Shown one piece after another: positions 1 to 8,556 of a stretch of DNA of 64,000 bases (position 1 is the stretch's first letter; every line of letters begins with the position of its first letter). Location of the stretch: assembly GCF_001458215.1 (NCBI RefSeq), contig NZ_CYTW01000001.1, positions 1,922,001-1,986,000 of the forward strand, in the 5' to 3' direction. The notes under the pieces are model-generated. The model ran no database searches. It had not been told where the DNA came from and saw nothing but the letters and a program-made list of their open reading frames with translations. The position numbers were made by a program, and so were the translations under genes. This DNA comes from Shimia thalassica (GTDB taxonomy: Bacteria > Pseudomonadota > Alphaproteobacteria > Rhodobacterales > Rhodobacteraceae).

Positions 1-796
1 GGGCAATCGGGTTCATGATCGCTGAGGTCATGCCGGTCGCCATCGCCATCGGCAGGAAGGCGTTGTTGATGCCGTGGCGGTTCGGCAGACCAAACGAGAT
101 GTTCGATGCACCGCAAGTGGTGTTCACACCCAGTTCATTGCGCAGACGACGGTTCAGTTCGAACACCTGCAAACCGGCGGTGCCCATCGCGCCGATAGGC
201 ATCACAAGAGGGTCAACCACGATGTCATGGGCCGGAATGCCGAAATCAGCCGCACGTTCCACGATCTTTTTGGCAACCGCAAAGCGCACTTCGGGGTCTT
301 CCGAAATACCGGTGTCATCGTTGGAAATCGCAACAACAGGCACGTTGTATTTTTTGACCAGCGGCAAAACCAGCTCGAGGCGTTCTTCTTCACCTGTGAC
401 CGAGTTCAGCAGCGGGCGGCCTTCGGCAGCTTCCAGACCTGCTTCAAGCGCGCCGGGAACCGACGAGTCAATGCAGAGCGGGCAGTCGGTGATCGCCTGA
501 ACGCGTTTCACGAGTTCGCGCATCAGTTCCGGCTCGACAAAGTTGTTGTCGGCATAACGGGGATCTTCGGCCATTTTGTTCGAGAAAACAGCGCCCGAGT
601 TGATGTCGAGAACAGTTGCACCTGCAGCAACCTGAGCCAAAGCATCGGCTTCAACACGGCTAAAGTCGCCGGCTTCCAACTCGGCATTCAGGATTTTGCG
701 GCCCGTGGGGTTGATGCGCTCACCGATAACGGTGAACGGTTGATCAAACCCCATGATTGTTGTTTTTGATTTAGATTCAATAATAGTACGGGTCAT
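1..796 (-). CDS. Methyltetrahydrofolate:corrinoid methyltransferase, 3' end outside window
   Basis: Pterin-binding (DHPS-like) TIM barrel predicted to move the methyl group between a corrinoid protein and tetrahydrofolate. About 265 N-terminal residues are visible. They carry the family marks GERINPTGR near residue 23, LDINSG, CIDSS, NSVTGEEER, DPLVMPIG and GASNISFGLPNR. The ATG at 796 is chosen because AAGGAT lies 5-10 bases upstream; a second in-frame ATG at 754 lies inside the conserved start. It is followed upstream by a MetF-like gene only 14 bases away, so the two are one operon. The corrinoid protein and MttB-type methyltransferase expected in such clusters would lie beyond base 1. Family call is firm; the methyl donor of the pathway (betaine, trimethylamine or other) cannot be read here. 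Confidence 0.85.
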   Translation of the reverse strand, partial: MTRTIIESKSKTTIMGFDQPFTVIGERINPTGRKILNAELEAGDFSRVEADALAQVAAGATVLDINSGAVFSNKMAEDPRYADNNFVEPELMRELVKRVQAITDCPLCIDSSVPGALEAGLEAAEGRPLLNSVTGEEERLELVLPLVKKYNVPVVAISNDDTGISEDPEVRFAVAKKIVERAADFGIPAHDIVVDPLVMPIGAMGTAGLQVFELNRRLRNELGVNTTCGASNISFGLPNRHGINNAFLPMAMATGMTSAIMNPIA

Positions 797-810
797 AGTT
801 GATCCTTGGT

Positions 811-1734
811 TTAGGCGTTTGCAGGCGCAGTAGACGCGCCGCCATTGTCGATGGCCCAGTTGGCATTTGTCTTGATGCCGCCCAGTGGGAAGAAGTGGAC
901 TTTTTCGATGTTGAAATCCGGATTGGCCGCTTTGTGGGCTGCCAGCTCATTGATCACATCATGTGGTTCATAGGGCAAAAGAAGCTTCGAGACGTCCATC
1001 GCGCGCTTTTGCAGCACTTTCACAGACGGTCCCACACCACAGGCAATGGCGAATTTGATCATGGTCTGAAGCTTGGCCGGACCCGCAATGCCAATGTGGA
1101 CCGGAATATCGATGCCCGCTTCTTTCAGGCCGTTGGCCCATTCGATGATCGGTTTTGCCTCAAAGCAGAATTGTGTGGCCAGAGCCATCTGTGCATCTGT
1201 GGTTTCAGAGAATTTCTGTTTCCAGCGCAATGCATCGTCAACGTTCTTGGACGATCCGTCGGGATCAATGTCTTTGTTGCCTTCGGGGTGGCCGGCCACG
1301 TGCAGATTTGTGAATCCGGCTTTGTCGAACAGGCCGGTTTCCAAAAGTTGCATCGAGCAATGGAAATCACCGTGGGGCTTGTCGACACCACCTGCCAGCA
1401 AAAGCGCTTCTTTGACGTCGGCTTCGCCCTGATACATGGCGATCCAGTTTTCCAGCATCGCCTTGTCGTGAATGATACGGGCCGGGAAGTGCGGCATCAC
1501 GGGATAGCCATCTTCGTTCAGACGCTTTGCCGTGGCCACCATGTCTTCGATGGGGGTGCCTTCGATGTGCGCGATGTAGACGCGGGTGCCTTCGGGCAAC
1601 AACGCGCGGAAATCTTCGACCTTGGCGGCCGTACGCGGCATCACTTCAATCGAATAGCCTTTCAGAAAGGCTTCGACTTCGGGGGTGACGGTTTTGGTGT
1701 CGTCCGTCTTTTTCTTGAAACTCAACAAAGCCAT
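811..1734 (-). CDS. Methylenetetrahydrofolate reductase (MetF-like)
   Basis: Flavin TIM-barrel enzyme of the MTHFR family, 307 residues, expected to interconvert 5,10-methylene-THF and 5-methyl-THF. Seen: a typical E-x-MPR segment near residue 30, IAHIEGTP, LLLAGGVD, HVAGHPEGN and an ATQFCFE strand, all MTHFR-like. The ATG at 1734 has GGGAGG five bases upstream; an earlier in-frame ATG at 1764 overlaps the stop of the preceding gene (ATGA) but has a poor ribosome site, so the shorter form is preferred. It sits between the corrinoid methyltransferase and a virulence-factor-family gene, pointing to oxidation of methyl groups released from methylated amines rather than methionine synthesis; that is inferred from context. 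Confidence 0.85.
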   Translation of the reverse strand: MALLSFKKKTDDTKTVTPEVEAFLKGYSIEVMPRTAAKVEDFRALLPEGTRVYIAHIEGTPIEDMVATAKRLNEDGYPVMPHFPARIIHDKAMLENWIAMYQGEADVKEALLLAGGVDKPHGDFHCSMQLLETGLFDKAGFTNLHVAGHPEGNKDIDPDGSSKNVDDALRWKQKFSETTDAQMALATQFCFEAKPIIEWANGLKEAGIDIPVHIGIAGPAKLQTMIKFAIACGVGPSVKVLQKRAMDVSKLLLPYEPHDVINELAAHKAANPDFNIEKVHFFPLGGIKTNANWAIDNGGASTAPANA

Positions 1735-1760
1735 TACGGCCTCCCATAGCGCGTTGCGGG

Positions 1761-2057
1761 TCATTCCCGGCCTTCATTGTCGATCAAGGCTTTCAAACGG
1801 GCCTGATCGTATTCCGCCTCGAGACGGGCTGCTTCGGCGGCAACCACGTCTGCTGCTTCACCTTCAACCGGATATGGGGTGGCTTTGCGCCACTCCGCCA
1901 GATACGCGTCAGCGTCTTTTGCACCAATTTTCATGGCCGCGCGGTCGATTGCCTGCTCAAAACGTTCAGTCAATTGAACCTTGGCGCCACGGCGCCCTTT
2001 GCCCACGATGACCTGTGCAGGGATGTCTCTCCAGTAAACGATAGTGACGTCGGGCAT
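1761..2057 (-). CDS. Virulence-factor-family small protein (PF13769-like)
   Basis: A 98-residue protein starting MPDVTIVYWRDIPAQV, a pattern I associate with the short 'virulence factor' family found beside corrinoid/THF methyltransfer genes in roseobacters and rhizobia. No signal peptide or membrane segment; the C-terminal 40 residues are Ala/Glu-rich and helical. It is the first gene of the minus-strand operon, with an ATGA junction to the long-start version of the MetF-like gene. The family name is historical; no enzymatic role is known to me. A connection to C1 metabolism is inferred only from neighbours. Confidence 0.7.
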   Translation of the reverse strand: MPDVTIVYWRDIPAQVIVGKGRRGAKVQLTERFEQAIDRAAMKIGAKDADAYLAEWRKATPYPVEGEAADVVAAEAARLEAEYDQARLKALIDNEGRE

Positions 2058-2281
2058 ATCTGATTCCTCGGTTTTGGTCTTTTTTCTCTAATTCACGCTT
2101 GGGCATCGCTTATGTACGTTTTCGACAGAACAACTTCTTTCCGCGACCTCAGGGCTTGTAACCGGCCCTTACGCGGCTTTCATTGGAAAATATCTAATGA
2201 TCTTGATGAGGTCGGCTGGGGATTGCACGAAGCCACATGACGACATAGGTTGAAGGTAACTCGAAATGGAGGGCGTAAGTT

Positions 2282-3394
2282 ATGGCGCCCAAGCGTCCCA
2301 AAGGTGCGGGCGCGTTCCCGAAACCGGTTGAAAGCCCCGCGCCGAAACCGCCCGATCCAAGTGAGCTTTATGCCGCCTTGGATTTGGGTACGAACAGTTG
2401 CCGTATGCTGATTGCCCAACCCAAGGGCAACCAGTTTCATGTGGTCGATAGCTTTTCCAAATCCGTCCAGCTTGGATCGGGTCTCGAAAGCACGGGCAGG
2501 TTGTCGCGCGGATCGATGCGTCGCACCATTCAGGCCCTGAGAATCTGCCAGCAAAAGTTGAAACGACACAAAGTCAGGCGCATGCGTCTTGTGGCGACCG
2601 AGGCCTGTCGTCGGGCCCGTAATGCCAAAGAATTCATTCAGCAGGTGCGCCGAGAAACCGGACTTCAGCTTGAAATCATCGAGCCGGAGGAAGAAGCACG
2701 TCTGGCCGTGATTTCCTGTGCGCCGCTGGTCAGCACCAATACCGAACAGCTTTTGGTGGTAGATATCGGGGGCGGGTCGACCGAACTGGTCTGGATCGAC
2801 ATGACAAAGGTGCCCAAGATTGATCGTCCCAAGGCCATCATGCGTCTGCACACAGGGTTTCATGCCGGAGACAGCCTGTTTCCGGCGGCCAAGGTTTTGG
2901 ACTGGATTTCGGTACCATTGGGTGTGGCAACGCTTCGTGACCAGTTCAGCGATGTCGAGGACGACTCGGCACGGTTTGCGCTGATGAGCTGGTTCTTTGA
3001 AGAAAACCTGACCGAATTTGCGCCTTACAAAGATGTGCCTCCCAGTTTGGGTTTTCAGATCGTCGGCACATCGGGAACCGTCACCACAGTGGCCGCAAGC
3101 CATCTGGGGCTGCGCCGGTATGACCGTACCAAGGTCGACGGGCTGCGGATGACCAGCGAGCAGATCGACAAGGTGATACGCGGATATCTGGATCTTGGAC
3201 CGGCAGGGCGGCGGCGCGATCCCCGGATCGGGCAGGATCGTCAGGCGTTGATCATGTCGGGATCCGCGATTTTGCAGGCATTGTTGCGCTGCTGGCCCAC
3301 CGACAGATTGTCGGTTGCGGACCGTGGCCTGCGCGAAGGTTTGCTTTATGCCCAGATGAGTGCGGATGGTGTACTTGAAGGTGGCCCGTTTTAA
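2282..3394 (+). CDS. ppx: Ppx/GppA family exopolyphosphatase
   Basis: Cytosolic member of the ASKHA fold that removes terminal phosphate from polyphosphate or pppGpp. Residues 30-45 hold the phosphate-1 loop (ALDLGTNSCRMLI), residues near 157 the phosphate-2 loop (VVDIGGGSTEL), and GTSGTVTT lies near residue 262, all diagnostic. A Pro/Lys-rich leader of about 28 residues precedes the domain. At 370 residues it lacks the C-terminal HD-like domain of E. coli Ppx and matches the short alphaproteobacterial form. GGAGGG lies upstream of the ATG. It is followed by rlmE, a pairing common in Rhodobacteraceae. Polyphosphate versus pppGpp preference cannot be told from sequence. Confidence 0.9.
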   Translation: MAPKRPKGAGAFPKPVESPAPKPPDPSELYAALDLGTNSCRMLIAQPKGNQFHVVDSFSKSVQLGSGLESTGRLSRGSMRRTIQALRICQQKLKRHKVRRMRLVATEACRRARNAKEFIQQVRRETGLQLEIIEPEEEARLAVISCAPLVSTNTEQLLVVDIGGGSTELVWIDMTKVPKIDRPKAIMRLHTGFHAGDSLFPAAKVLDWISVPLGVATLRDQFSDVEDDSARFALMSWFFEENLTEFAPYKDVPPSLGFQIVGTSGTVTTVAASHLGLRRYDRTKVDGLRMTSEQIDKVIRGYLDLGPAGRRRDPRIGQDRQALIMSGSAILQALLRCWPTDRLSVADRGLREGLLYAQMSADGVLEGGPF

Positions 3395-3475
3395 AGGGTA
3401 AAGAGAGTTCTTCTAGAGGATTTTCCAACCGCAAGGTTTTTTGGGAAACATTGCGCGTTGCGAAGGAATGACACG

Positions 3476-4192
3476 ATGGCAAAGACACCAACTGGCAAAA
3501 ACAACTCGGGGCGCGGACAGCGCGATCTGAAGGTCAAGGTGAAGACGGCGCGCGGGCGTCGGCTTAGCTCGACGCGTTGGTTGCAACGACAGTTGAACGA
3601 TCCTTATGTAAAACGTGCTCAGGCCGAAGGGTATCGTGGGCGCGCGGCCTTCAAGATCATGGAGCTGGACGACAAATACCGGTTTCTGGTTCCGGGGGCC
3701 CGCATCGTCGATCTTGGCTGCGCGCCGGGAGGATGGTGTCAGGTTGCCGTCAAACGCGTGAATGCGCTGGATGAACGGCCCGGCAAACGGGTTGGCAGCA
3801 TCCTCGGGGTTGATCTTCAAGAGGTCGAACCGATTGCGGGCTGCGAAATTCACCAGCTGGATTTCATGGAAGACGATGCAGACCTCAAGGTCAAAGAATG
3901 GCTGGGCGGCAAGGCCGATGTTGTGATGTCGGATATGGCGGCGTCCAGTTCGGGTCACAAACAGACCGACCACCTGCGTATCATTTCGCTGTGCGAGGCT
4001 GCGGCCTATTTTGCCTTTGATGTTCTGGAAGAGGGCGGCACCTTCGTGGCCAAGGTTCTGGCAGGCGGGGCCGAAGGAGAATTGCAAAAACTGCTCAAGC
4101 AGAAATTCACCAAGGTGATGAATATGAAGCCCCCATCCAGCCGGTCGGACAGTTCCGAAAAATTCGTCGTCGCAATGGGTTTTCGCGGTTAA
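3476..4192 (+). CDS. rlmE: 23S rRNA 2'-O-methyltransferase RlmE (FtsJ/RrmJ)
   Basis: SAM-dependent methyltransferase for U2552 of 23S rRNA. The SAM loop [12 protein letters not shown] and the K-D-K-E catalytic tetrad are visible: Lys in RAAFKI, Asp in SDMAASS, Lys in FVAKV and Glu in SSEKFVV. Length 238 residues, with a basic N-terminal tail of about 45 residues that is longer than in E. coli (209 residues). ATG 3476 has GAAGGA eight bases upstream; a TTG at 3458 is in frame but poorer. It lies 80 bases after ppx, on the same strand, and is followed by a hairpin with a T-rich tail. Confidence 0.93.
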   Translation: MAKTPTGKNNSGRGQRDLKVKVKTARGRRLSSTRWLQRQLNDPYVKRAQAEGYRGRAAFKIMELDDKYRFLVPGARIVDLGCAPGGWCQVAVKRVNALDERPGKRVGSILGVDLQEVEPIAGCEIHQLDFMEDDADLKVKEWLGGKADVVMSDMAASSSGHKQTDHLRIISLCEAAAYFAFDVLEEGGTFVAKVLAGGAEGELQKLLKQKFTKVMNMKPPSSRSDSSEKFVVAMGFRG

Positions 4193-4219
4193 TCCAGCGA
4201 CCATCGATGATGTTAATGA

Positions 4220-4259
4220 GGGCGTTTCGGTTTCGGTCGGAGCGCCCGATTTGTTTGTT
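4220..4259 (+). terminator. Probable intrinsic terminator after rlmE
   Basis: Nine-pair stem GGGCGTTTC / GGAGCGCCC (two G-U wobbles) with a 10-base loop, then a T-rich stretch (4250-4259). Positioned 28 bases after the rlmE stop. The T run is interrupted, so efficiency is uncertain. Confidence 0.5.
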
Positions 4260-4445
4260 ATCGACGTTGTGAACGACGCTAAATTTCCCGAATGAAGCAA
4301 AGCGCCCCGCGATGGCCACCAAAAGTCGGCAACATCACGATTGGGTTCGCGTTTCGGACAAGACATTCTATGCTGGCGGAACGACCTGTTTCATCCTTAA
4401 AGTCAACGGCGCTATGAACGGTTTTGACAGCTTTGGAGTGGTTTC

Positions 4446-6131
4446 ATGCCGCCTTCCCGAACACACCAATTGTTGGACATGATGCCTCAAACCCTGTCCC
4501 GTTTTCTGACGTCATTGTCCATTACGGGTGTTGTGGTTGGCATGGCTTTTTTCTGTTTTTCTTTAACGCCGTCTCTTTTGCCCCGCATTCCAACCATCCA
4601 AGGCGCATTGTCAGGCGTTTCGTTTGTCTGTGGATACGGGCTCGGGTTTCTGATTGTCAGCATTCTGACGTTCCTTGAAATCCCATTGATCAAAGGGGCA
4701 TGGAAAGTCCGGCTTGGATTTGCGGCTTTGTCTGTTGCAAGCGTGATGTCAATCCTGACCCTAAACCGGATGTCCGTTTGGCAGAATTCGATCAGAACCC
4801 TGATGGAAATGGAACTGGTCGACAGCGCCTATCCATTTCAGGTGCTGGGCGTTGCCATTGTGTCGGCGACGGTTCTTTTGTTGGTGGTGCGTGGGCTCCG
4901 GCGGTTGTCCCTTCGGGTATCAGGCTGGGTGAATAAATTCCTGCCGCAAAGGCTGTCGCTGGGAATGGGGGCACTGTGTGTTGCACTGGTCGTTGGGGCA
5001 TTGGTGGATGGGTTGGTCGTGCGCAACATATTGATTGCGATGGATGAAGCCTTTGCCGAAATGGATATGGTGTTCGACGATGGTGTTGATGTGCCAGCAG
5101 AGTTTTCCGACGCAGAGATGTTGATCGACTGGGACGACATCGGACGAAACGGAAAACGGTTTTTGACCAATGGCCCAGACCGCGAAGACATTGAACAGTT
5201 GACGGGTCGCCCCGCACAACAACCCGTGCGCGTCTATGCCGGATTTAACACGGGCGCAGATTTTGAAGAACGCGCAGCCCTCGCGGTGTCCGATCTTGAG
5301 CGTGCAGGCGGGTTCGAGCGTTCCGTGCTGATCATTGCGACGCCAACAGGCACAGGATGGCTTGACCCTGCCGCCATTCAGCCGGTCGCCTATTTGCATC
5401 AGGGCGATCTGTCTATCGTCTCGATGCAGTATTCCTATTTACCCAGCTGGCTCACGTTGTTGATCGATCCGGACCGCCCCAAAGCCGCGGCGCGAGCCCT
5501 GTTTCTTGCCGTCTATAACCATTGGACAACCTTGCCCGAGGACACACGCCCGCAAATCTATCTGTTTGGACTAAGCCTTGGCGCGCTGGGATCGGAGAAT
5601 TCAACGGACCTGATCGAACTCATTTCTGACCCGATTGACGGCGCGGTCTGGGTGGGGCCGCCCTTTGCCAGCAGCACATGGGCCAGCGTTACCAAAAACC
5701 GCGAGGCGGGCTCTCCGCAGTGGCGCCCACGTTATCGGGACGGATCTGTGATCCGGTTCATGACACAAGACGGGTTTGATCCGGGCGGCTTTGCGGAATG
5801 GGAACGCATCCGGGTGACCTATCTTCAGCATCCCAGCGACCCGATGACGTTCTTTTCAACCGGCATGGCGTTTCGAAAACCGGCATGGCTGGGCAAAGAC
5901 CGTGGGCGCGATATCTCGCCCCATTTTCGATGGGTGCCCATCGTCAGCTTCCTTCAGGTCGGGTTTGACATCCCGATGGCCACCACGGTGTCACAGGGCT
6001 ATGGCCATAACTTTGTCGCGTCCGAGTATATTGATGCATGGATTTCCGTAACCCGACCACAAGACTGGAGCGAAACGGATACGGAAAACCTCAAAAAGGC
6101 GTTCGAGAATTTTACCGTGTCGCCGCTGTGA
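4446..6131 (+). CDS. Membrane-anchored alpha/beta-hydrolase (Abhydrolase_9 type)
   Basis: 561 residues: an N-terminal half with about five hydrophobic helices (around 22-42, 52-76, 88-106, 130-148 and 172-192) and a soluble C-terminal alpha/beta-hydrolase. The nucleophile elbow GLSLGALGS puts the candidate serine at about residue 377. Overall layout fits the paired families Abhydrolase_9_N and Abhydrolase_9. GGAG lies eight bases before the ATG. It stands alone, after the rlmE terminator and before the protease gene. Substrate unknown; an envelope lipid or ester is a guess. A closing histidine is plausible in the GHNF segment near residue 528. Confidence 0.82.
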   Translation: MPPSRTHQLLDMMPQTLSRFLTSLSITGVVVGMAFFCFSLTPSLLPRIPTIQGALSGVSFVCGYGLGFLIVSILTFLEIPLIKGAWKVRLGFAALSVASVMSILTLNRMSVWQNSIRTLMEMELVDSAYPFQVLGVAIVSATVLLLVVRGLRRLSLRVSGWVNKFLPQRLSLGMGALCVALVVGALVDGLVVRNILIAMDEAFAEMDMVFDDGVDVPAEFSDAEMLIDWDDIGRNGKRFLTNGPDREDIEQLTGRPAQQPVRVYAGFNTGADFEERAALAVSDLERAGGFERSVLIIATPTGTGWLDPAAIQPVAYLHQGDLSIVSMQYSYLPSWLTLLIDPDRPKAAARALFLAVYNHWTTLPEDTRPQIYLFGLSLGALGSENSTDLIELISDPIDGAVWVGPPFASSTWASVTKNREAGSPQWRPRYRDGSVIRFMTQDGFDPGGFAEWERIRVTYLQHPSDPMTFFSTGMAFRKPAWLGKDRGRDISPHFRWVPIVSFLQVGFDIPMATTVSQGYGHNFVASEYIDAWISVTRPQDWSETDTENLKKAFENFTVSPL

Positions 6132-6262
6132 TCCGCGTTTCATGATGCGTCACACCGCAAACATTAAGGTTTCTTAATCTAGCTTAAGGGTGCCTTTCAT
6201 GTCGACCGCCTAAGTGTCTGGTCAAGGCCGGTAAGGCCACTGACGTTTCAAGGAGACACGAC

Positions 6263-7693
6263 ATGACTGAAACATCCACACATCAAAACTGGCGCCGCCT
6301 TTCTACCCTTGTCGGGGGAACCACATTGACGGGCGCGCTTTTGTTGTCAGGTGCGGCAAACGCAGACGCGGCTTTGGCCGATCTGGTGGAACAAGTTGGC
6401 CCGACGGTTGTGACAATCATTGCCGAAAACGATGCGCCCGCAATGATGCCAACGTCCAAACGGCATCCAAACATGCCATCGCAAAAATTCTCGCAGCAGT
6501 TCGGGTTTCAAGGTCAGGGCCCCCAAGGGGCGCAACGCAAGCCCAGCACCGGACTGGGGTCCGGTTTCATTCTGGAACAAGACGGTCTGATCGTGACCAA
6601 CTTCCATGTGATTGACGATGCCACTGAAATCACCGTCCGCCTGAGCGACGGCACCGAGTTTGACGCGGAAATCATTGGGACCGATCCACAGACCGACCTT
6701 GCCCTGTTGTCCATCGATGCGGGCAAAGACCTTCCCACGGTGACTTTAGGAGACTCTGACGAAATTCGCGTCGGAGAAGACGTTGTTGCCGTCGGCAACC
6801 CTTTTGGTCTGGGCGGTACCGTGACCAGCGGCATTGTTTCTGCCAAGAACCGTAGCATCGGCGTGGGGCCTTATGCCGACTTTCTGCAAACCGATGCGGC
6901 GATCAACAAAGGCAATTCGGGCGGCCCCCTGTTCAACATGGACGGCGAAGTAGTCGGCGTGAATTCCGCAATGTTTTCCCCAAGCGGCGGCTCGGTGGGG
7001 CTCGGCTTTGCGGTGACATCGAACATTGTCGAGTTGATCACCGATGACCTGCGCGATGACGGTCAGGTTGATCGTGGCTGGCTCGGGGTTTCTATTCAGA
7101 ACATCTCTCCCGATCTCGCGGTTGCTCTTGGACAAGAGACATCAAACGGCGTGCTGGTGTCAGAAGTTGTCAAAGACGGTCCCTCGGATGGGTCGATCAA
7201 GGTTGGGGATGTGATCACCGCATTTGACGGCAATGCCGTTTCCCAAAGCCGCGATCTTCCCAAATTCGTGGCCGCCGCACAGGCGGGCGAGGTCTCGAAG
7301 GTCAGCGTGATCCGCAATAGCGAAAGCCTGGTTCTGGATGTCACCATTGGTCAACACGAAAGCGCGCGCGCCAATGTGGATGATCTGACCACAAAAGACG
7401 GTGAAGCAACCAAGTTTCTTGGCGTGTCAGTGGCCCCGCTTACCCCTGAAAACCGGTCTGCACTTGGCGTCGATGAAACCGCAACCGGCATGGTGATCAT
7501 GTCAGTGGTATCTGACAGCCCCGCAGCCAAAGCAGGCATTCAAAGCGGAGATGTGATTGTTAAACTGGGCGATAAAGACGTTCAGACGCTGCAATCCCTG
7601 AAAGACGCGTTGCAGAACGAAAAGACCGATCCGGCGCTGGTCTTGATCAATCGCGGGGGACAATCGTTGTTTCTGGCCGTCGAGATTGCCTAG
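6263..7693 (+). CDS. Periplasmic Do-like serine protease (DegP/HtrA family)
   Basis: 476 residues. An N-terminal signal peptide (RR at 11-12, hydrophobic core to about 30, cleavage near NADA) exports it. The trypsin-like domain has His115 (NFHVIDD), Asp145 (TDLALL) and Ser219 (GNSGGPL). Two PDZ domains follow (about 265-355 and 385-470). A Gly/Gln-rich loop at 65-95 matches the LA loop of DegP/DegQ proteins. AAGGAG precedes the ATG. The role is degradation or chaperoning of misfolded envelope proteins. It lies directly upstream of a two-component system, an arrangement seen for envelope-stress genes, with tandem hairpins between them. Confidence 0.93.
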   Translation: MTETSTHQNWRRLSTLVGGTTLTGALLLSGAANADAALADLVEQVGPTVVTIIAENDAPAMMPTSKRHPNMPSQKFSQQFGFQGQGPQGAQRKPSTGLGSGFILEQDGLIVTNFHVIDDATEITVRLSDGTEFDAEIIGTDPQTDLALLSIDAGKDLPTVTLGDSDEIRVGEDVVAVGNPFGLGGTVTSGIVSAKNRSIGVGPYADFLQTDAAINKGNSGGPLFNMDGEVVGVNSAMFSPSGGSVGLGFAVTSNIVELITDDLRDDGQVDRGWLGVSIQNISPDLAVALGQETSNGVLVSEVVKDGPSDGSIKVGDVITAFDGNAVSQSRDLPKFVAAAQAGEVSKVSVIRNSESLVLDVTIGQHESARANVDDLTTKDGEATKFLGVSVAPLTPENRSALGVDETATGMVIMSVVSDSPAAKAGIQSGDVIVKLGDKDVQTLQSLKDALQNEKTDPALVLINRGGQSLFLAVEIA

Positions 7694-7708
7694 TTGACCC
7701 GTTTGAGC

Positions 7709-7736
7709 AAGGCCGCTTTTGCAATAATGCGGCCTT
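7709..7736 (+). terminator. Hairpin after Do-like protease gene
   Basis: Perfect 8-bp stem AAGGCCGC / GCGGCCTT with a 12-base loop, 16 bases after the protease stop. The following T tract is weak. Confidence 0.5.
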
Positions 7737-7773
7737 GTTAAACATCACGGTAAGACACACATCGTTTCCCCAG

Positions 7774-7803
7774 GCCACCGGGCATCCTTTTCCCGGTGGC
7801 TTT
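7774..7803 (+). terminator. Second hairpin before the response regulator
   Basis: Perfect 9-bp stem GCCACCGGG / CCCGGTGGC followed by TTT. Together with the hairpin at 7709 it probably separates the protease transcript from the two-component operon. Confidence 0.55.
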
Positions 7804-7867
7804 GGAATGTGCAATTTCAAATTTGCCTGCATTGCGTGTAGCGTGAACGATGAAAGGACATTGGCCC

Positions 7868-8551
7868 ATGAGTCGCAGAATTCTTGTCGTCGAAGACGAT
7901 GCGGAAACCCTTGAATTTATTAGCAAAGGGTTCGAGGCACAGGGCTATGTTGTGGAAACCGCCACCAACGGTCGCGACGGTCTGTATCTGGCGACAGATG
8001 GCGGGATGGACGCGTTGATTTTGGATCGGATGCTGCCCGAACTGGATGGGCTTGCGGTTGTGCAATCGGTTCGTGCCGCAGGGATCAACACGCCGATCCT
8101 TTTGCTTACCGCGATGAGCGCCGTTGACGAACGCGTGCGCGGATTGAGAGCAGGCGCGGATGACTATCTCGTCAAACCCTTTTCTTTTCAGGAACTCCAC
8201 GCCCGTATTGAGGCGCTTATGCGGCGTCCGCAGGATCACACCGAAAGCCGTGTGTTGACCTGTGCAGACCTGACAATGGATCTTGAGCGGCGCAGTGTCA
8301 CGCGTGCGGGCAGAACGCTTGTGCTGACTCCGCGCGAATTTCAGATTCTAGAGTTTTTCCTGCGGCGCGTGAACCGCGTGATCACCCGCACAATGCTGCT
8401 TGAGGGGATTTGGGACTACAACTTTGATCCTCACACAAACATCATCGATGTCCACATTAGCAAATTGCGTCGCGAACTGGATGGTCCCGGTGAACCCCAA
8501 TTGATCAAAACCGTCCGAAGCGCCGGTTACATCCTGTCTGACGCAGGTTGA
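7868..8551 (+). CDS. OmpR-family response regulator
   Basis: 227 residues: receiver domain (about 1-118) with the acidic pair EDD at 9-11, phospho-acceptor Asp in LDRMLPELDG, Thr in LLTAM and Lys in LVKPFS; then a winged-helix Trans_reg_C domain (about 130-225) ending in RSAGYIL. ATG 7868 is preferred because AAAGGA lies nine bases upstream, while the in-frame ATG at 7850 has no ribosome site. Its stop overlaps the region just before the sensor kinase start, so the two are co-translated and form a cognate pair. DNA target unknown; the adjacent protease gene is one candidate. Confidence 0.92.
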   Translation: MSRRILVVEDDAETLEFISKGFEAQGYVVETATNGRDGLYLATDGGMDALILDRMLPELDGLAVVQSVRAAGINTPILLLTAMSAVDERVRGLRAGADDYLVKPFSFQELHARIEALMRRPQDHTESRVLTCADLTMDLERRSVTRAGRTLVLTPREFQILEFFLRRVNRVITRTMLLEGIWDYNFDPHTNIIDVHISKLRRELDGPGEPQLIKTVRSAGYILSDAG

Positions 8552-8556
8552 GTTTC

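Noticed and set aside
74..1749. Plus-strand ORFs opposite the one-carbon genes
   Set aside because: Shadows of the minus-strand genes, which have family motifs and ribosome sites.
2058..2281. Possible riboswitch before the one-carbon operon
   Set aside because: No cobalamin, SAM or glycine riboswitch core could be recognised; only ordinary divergent promoter space.
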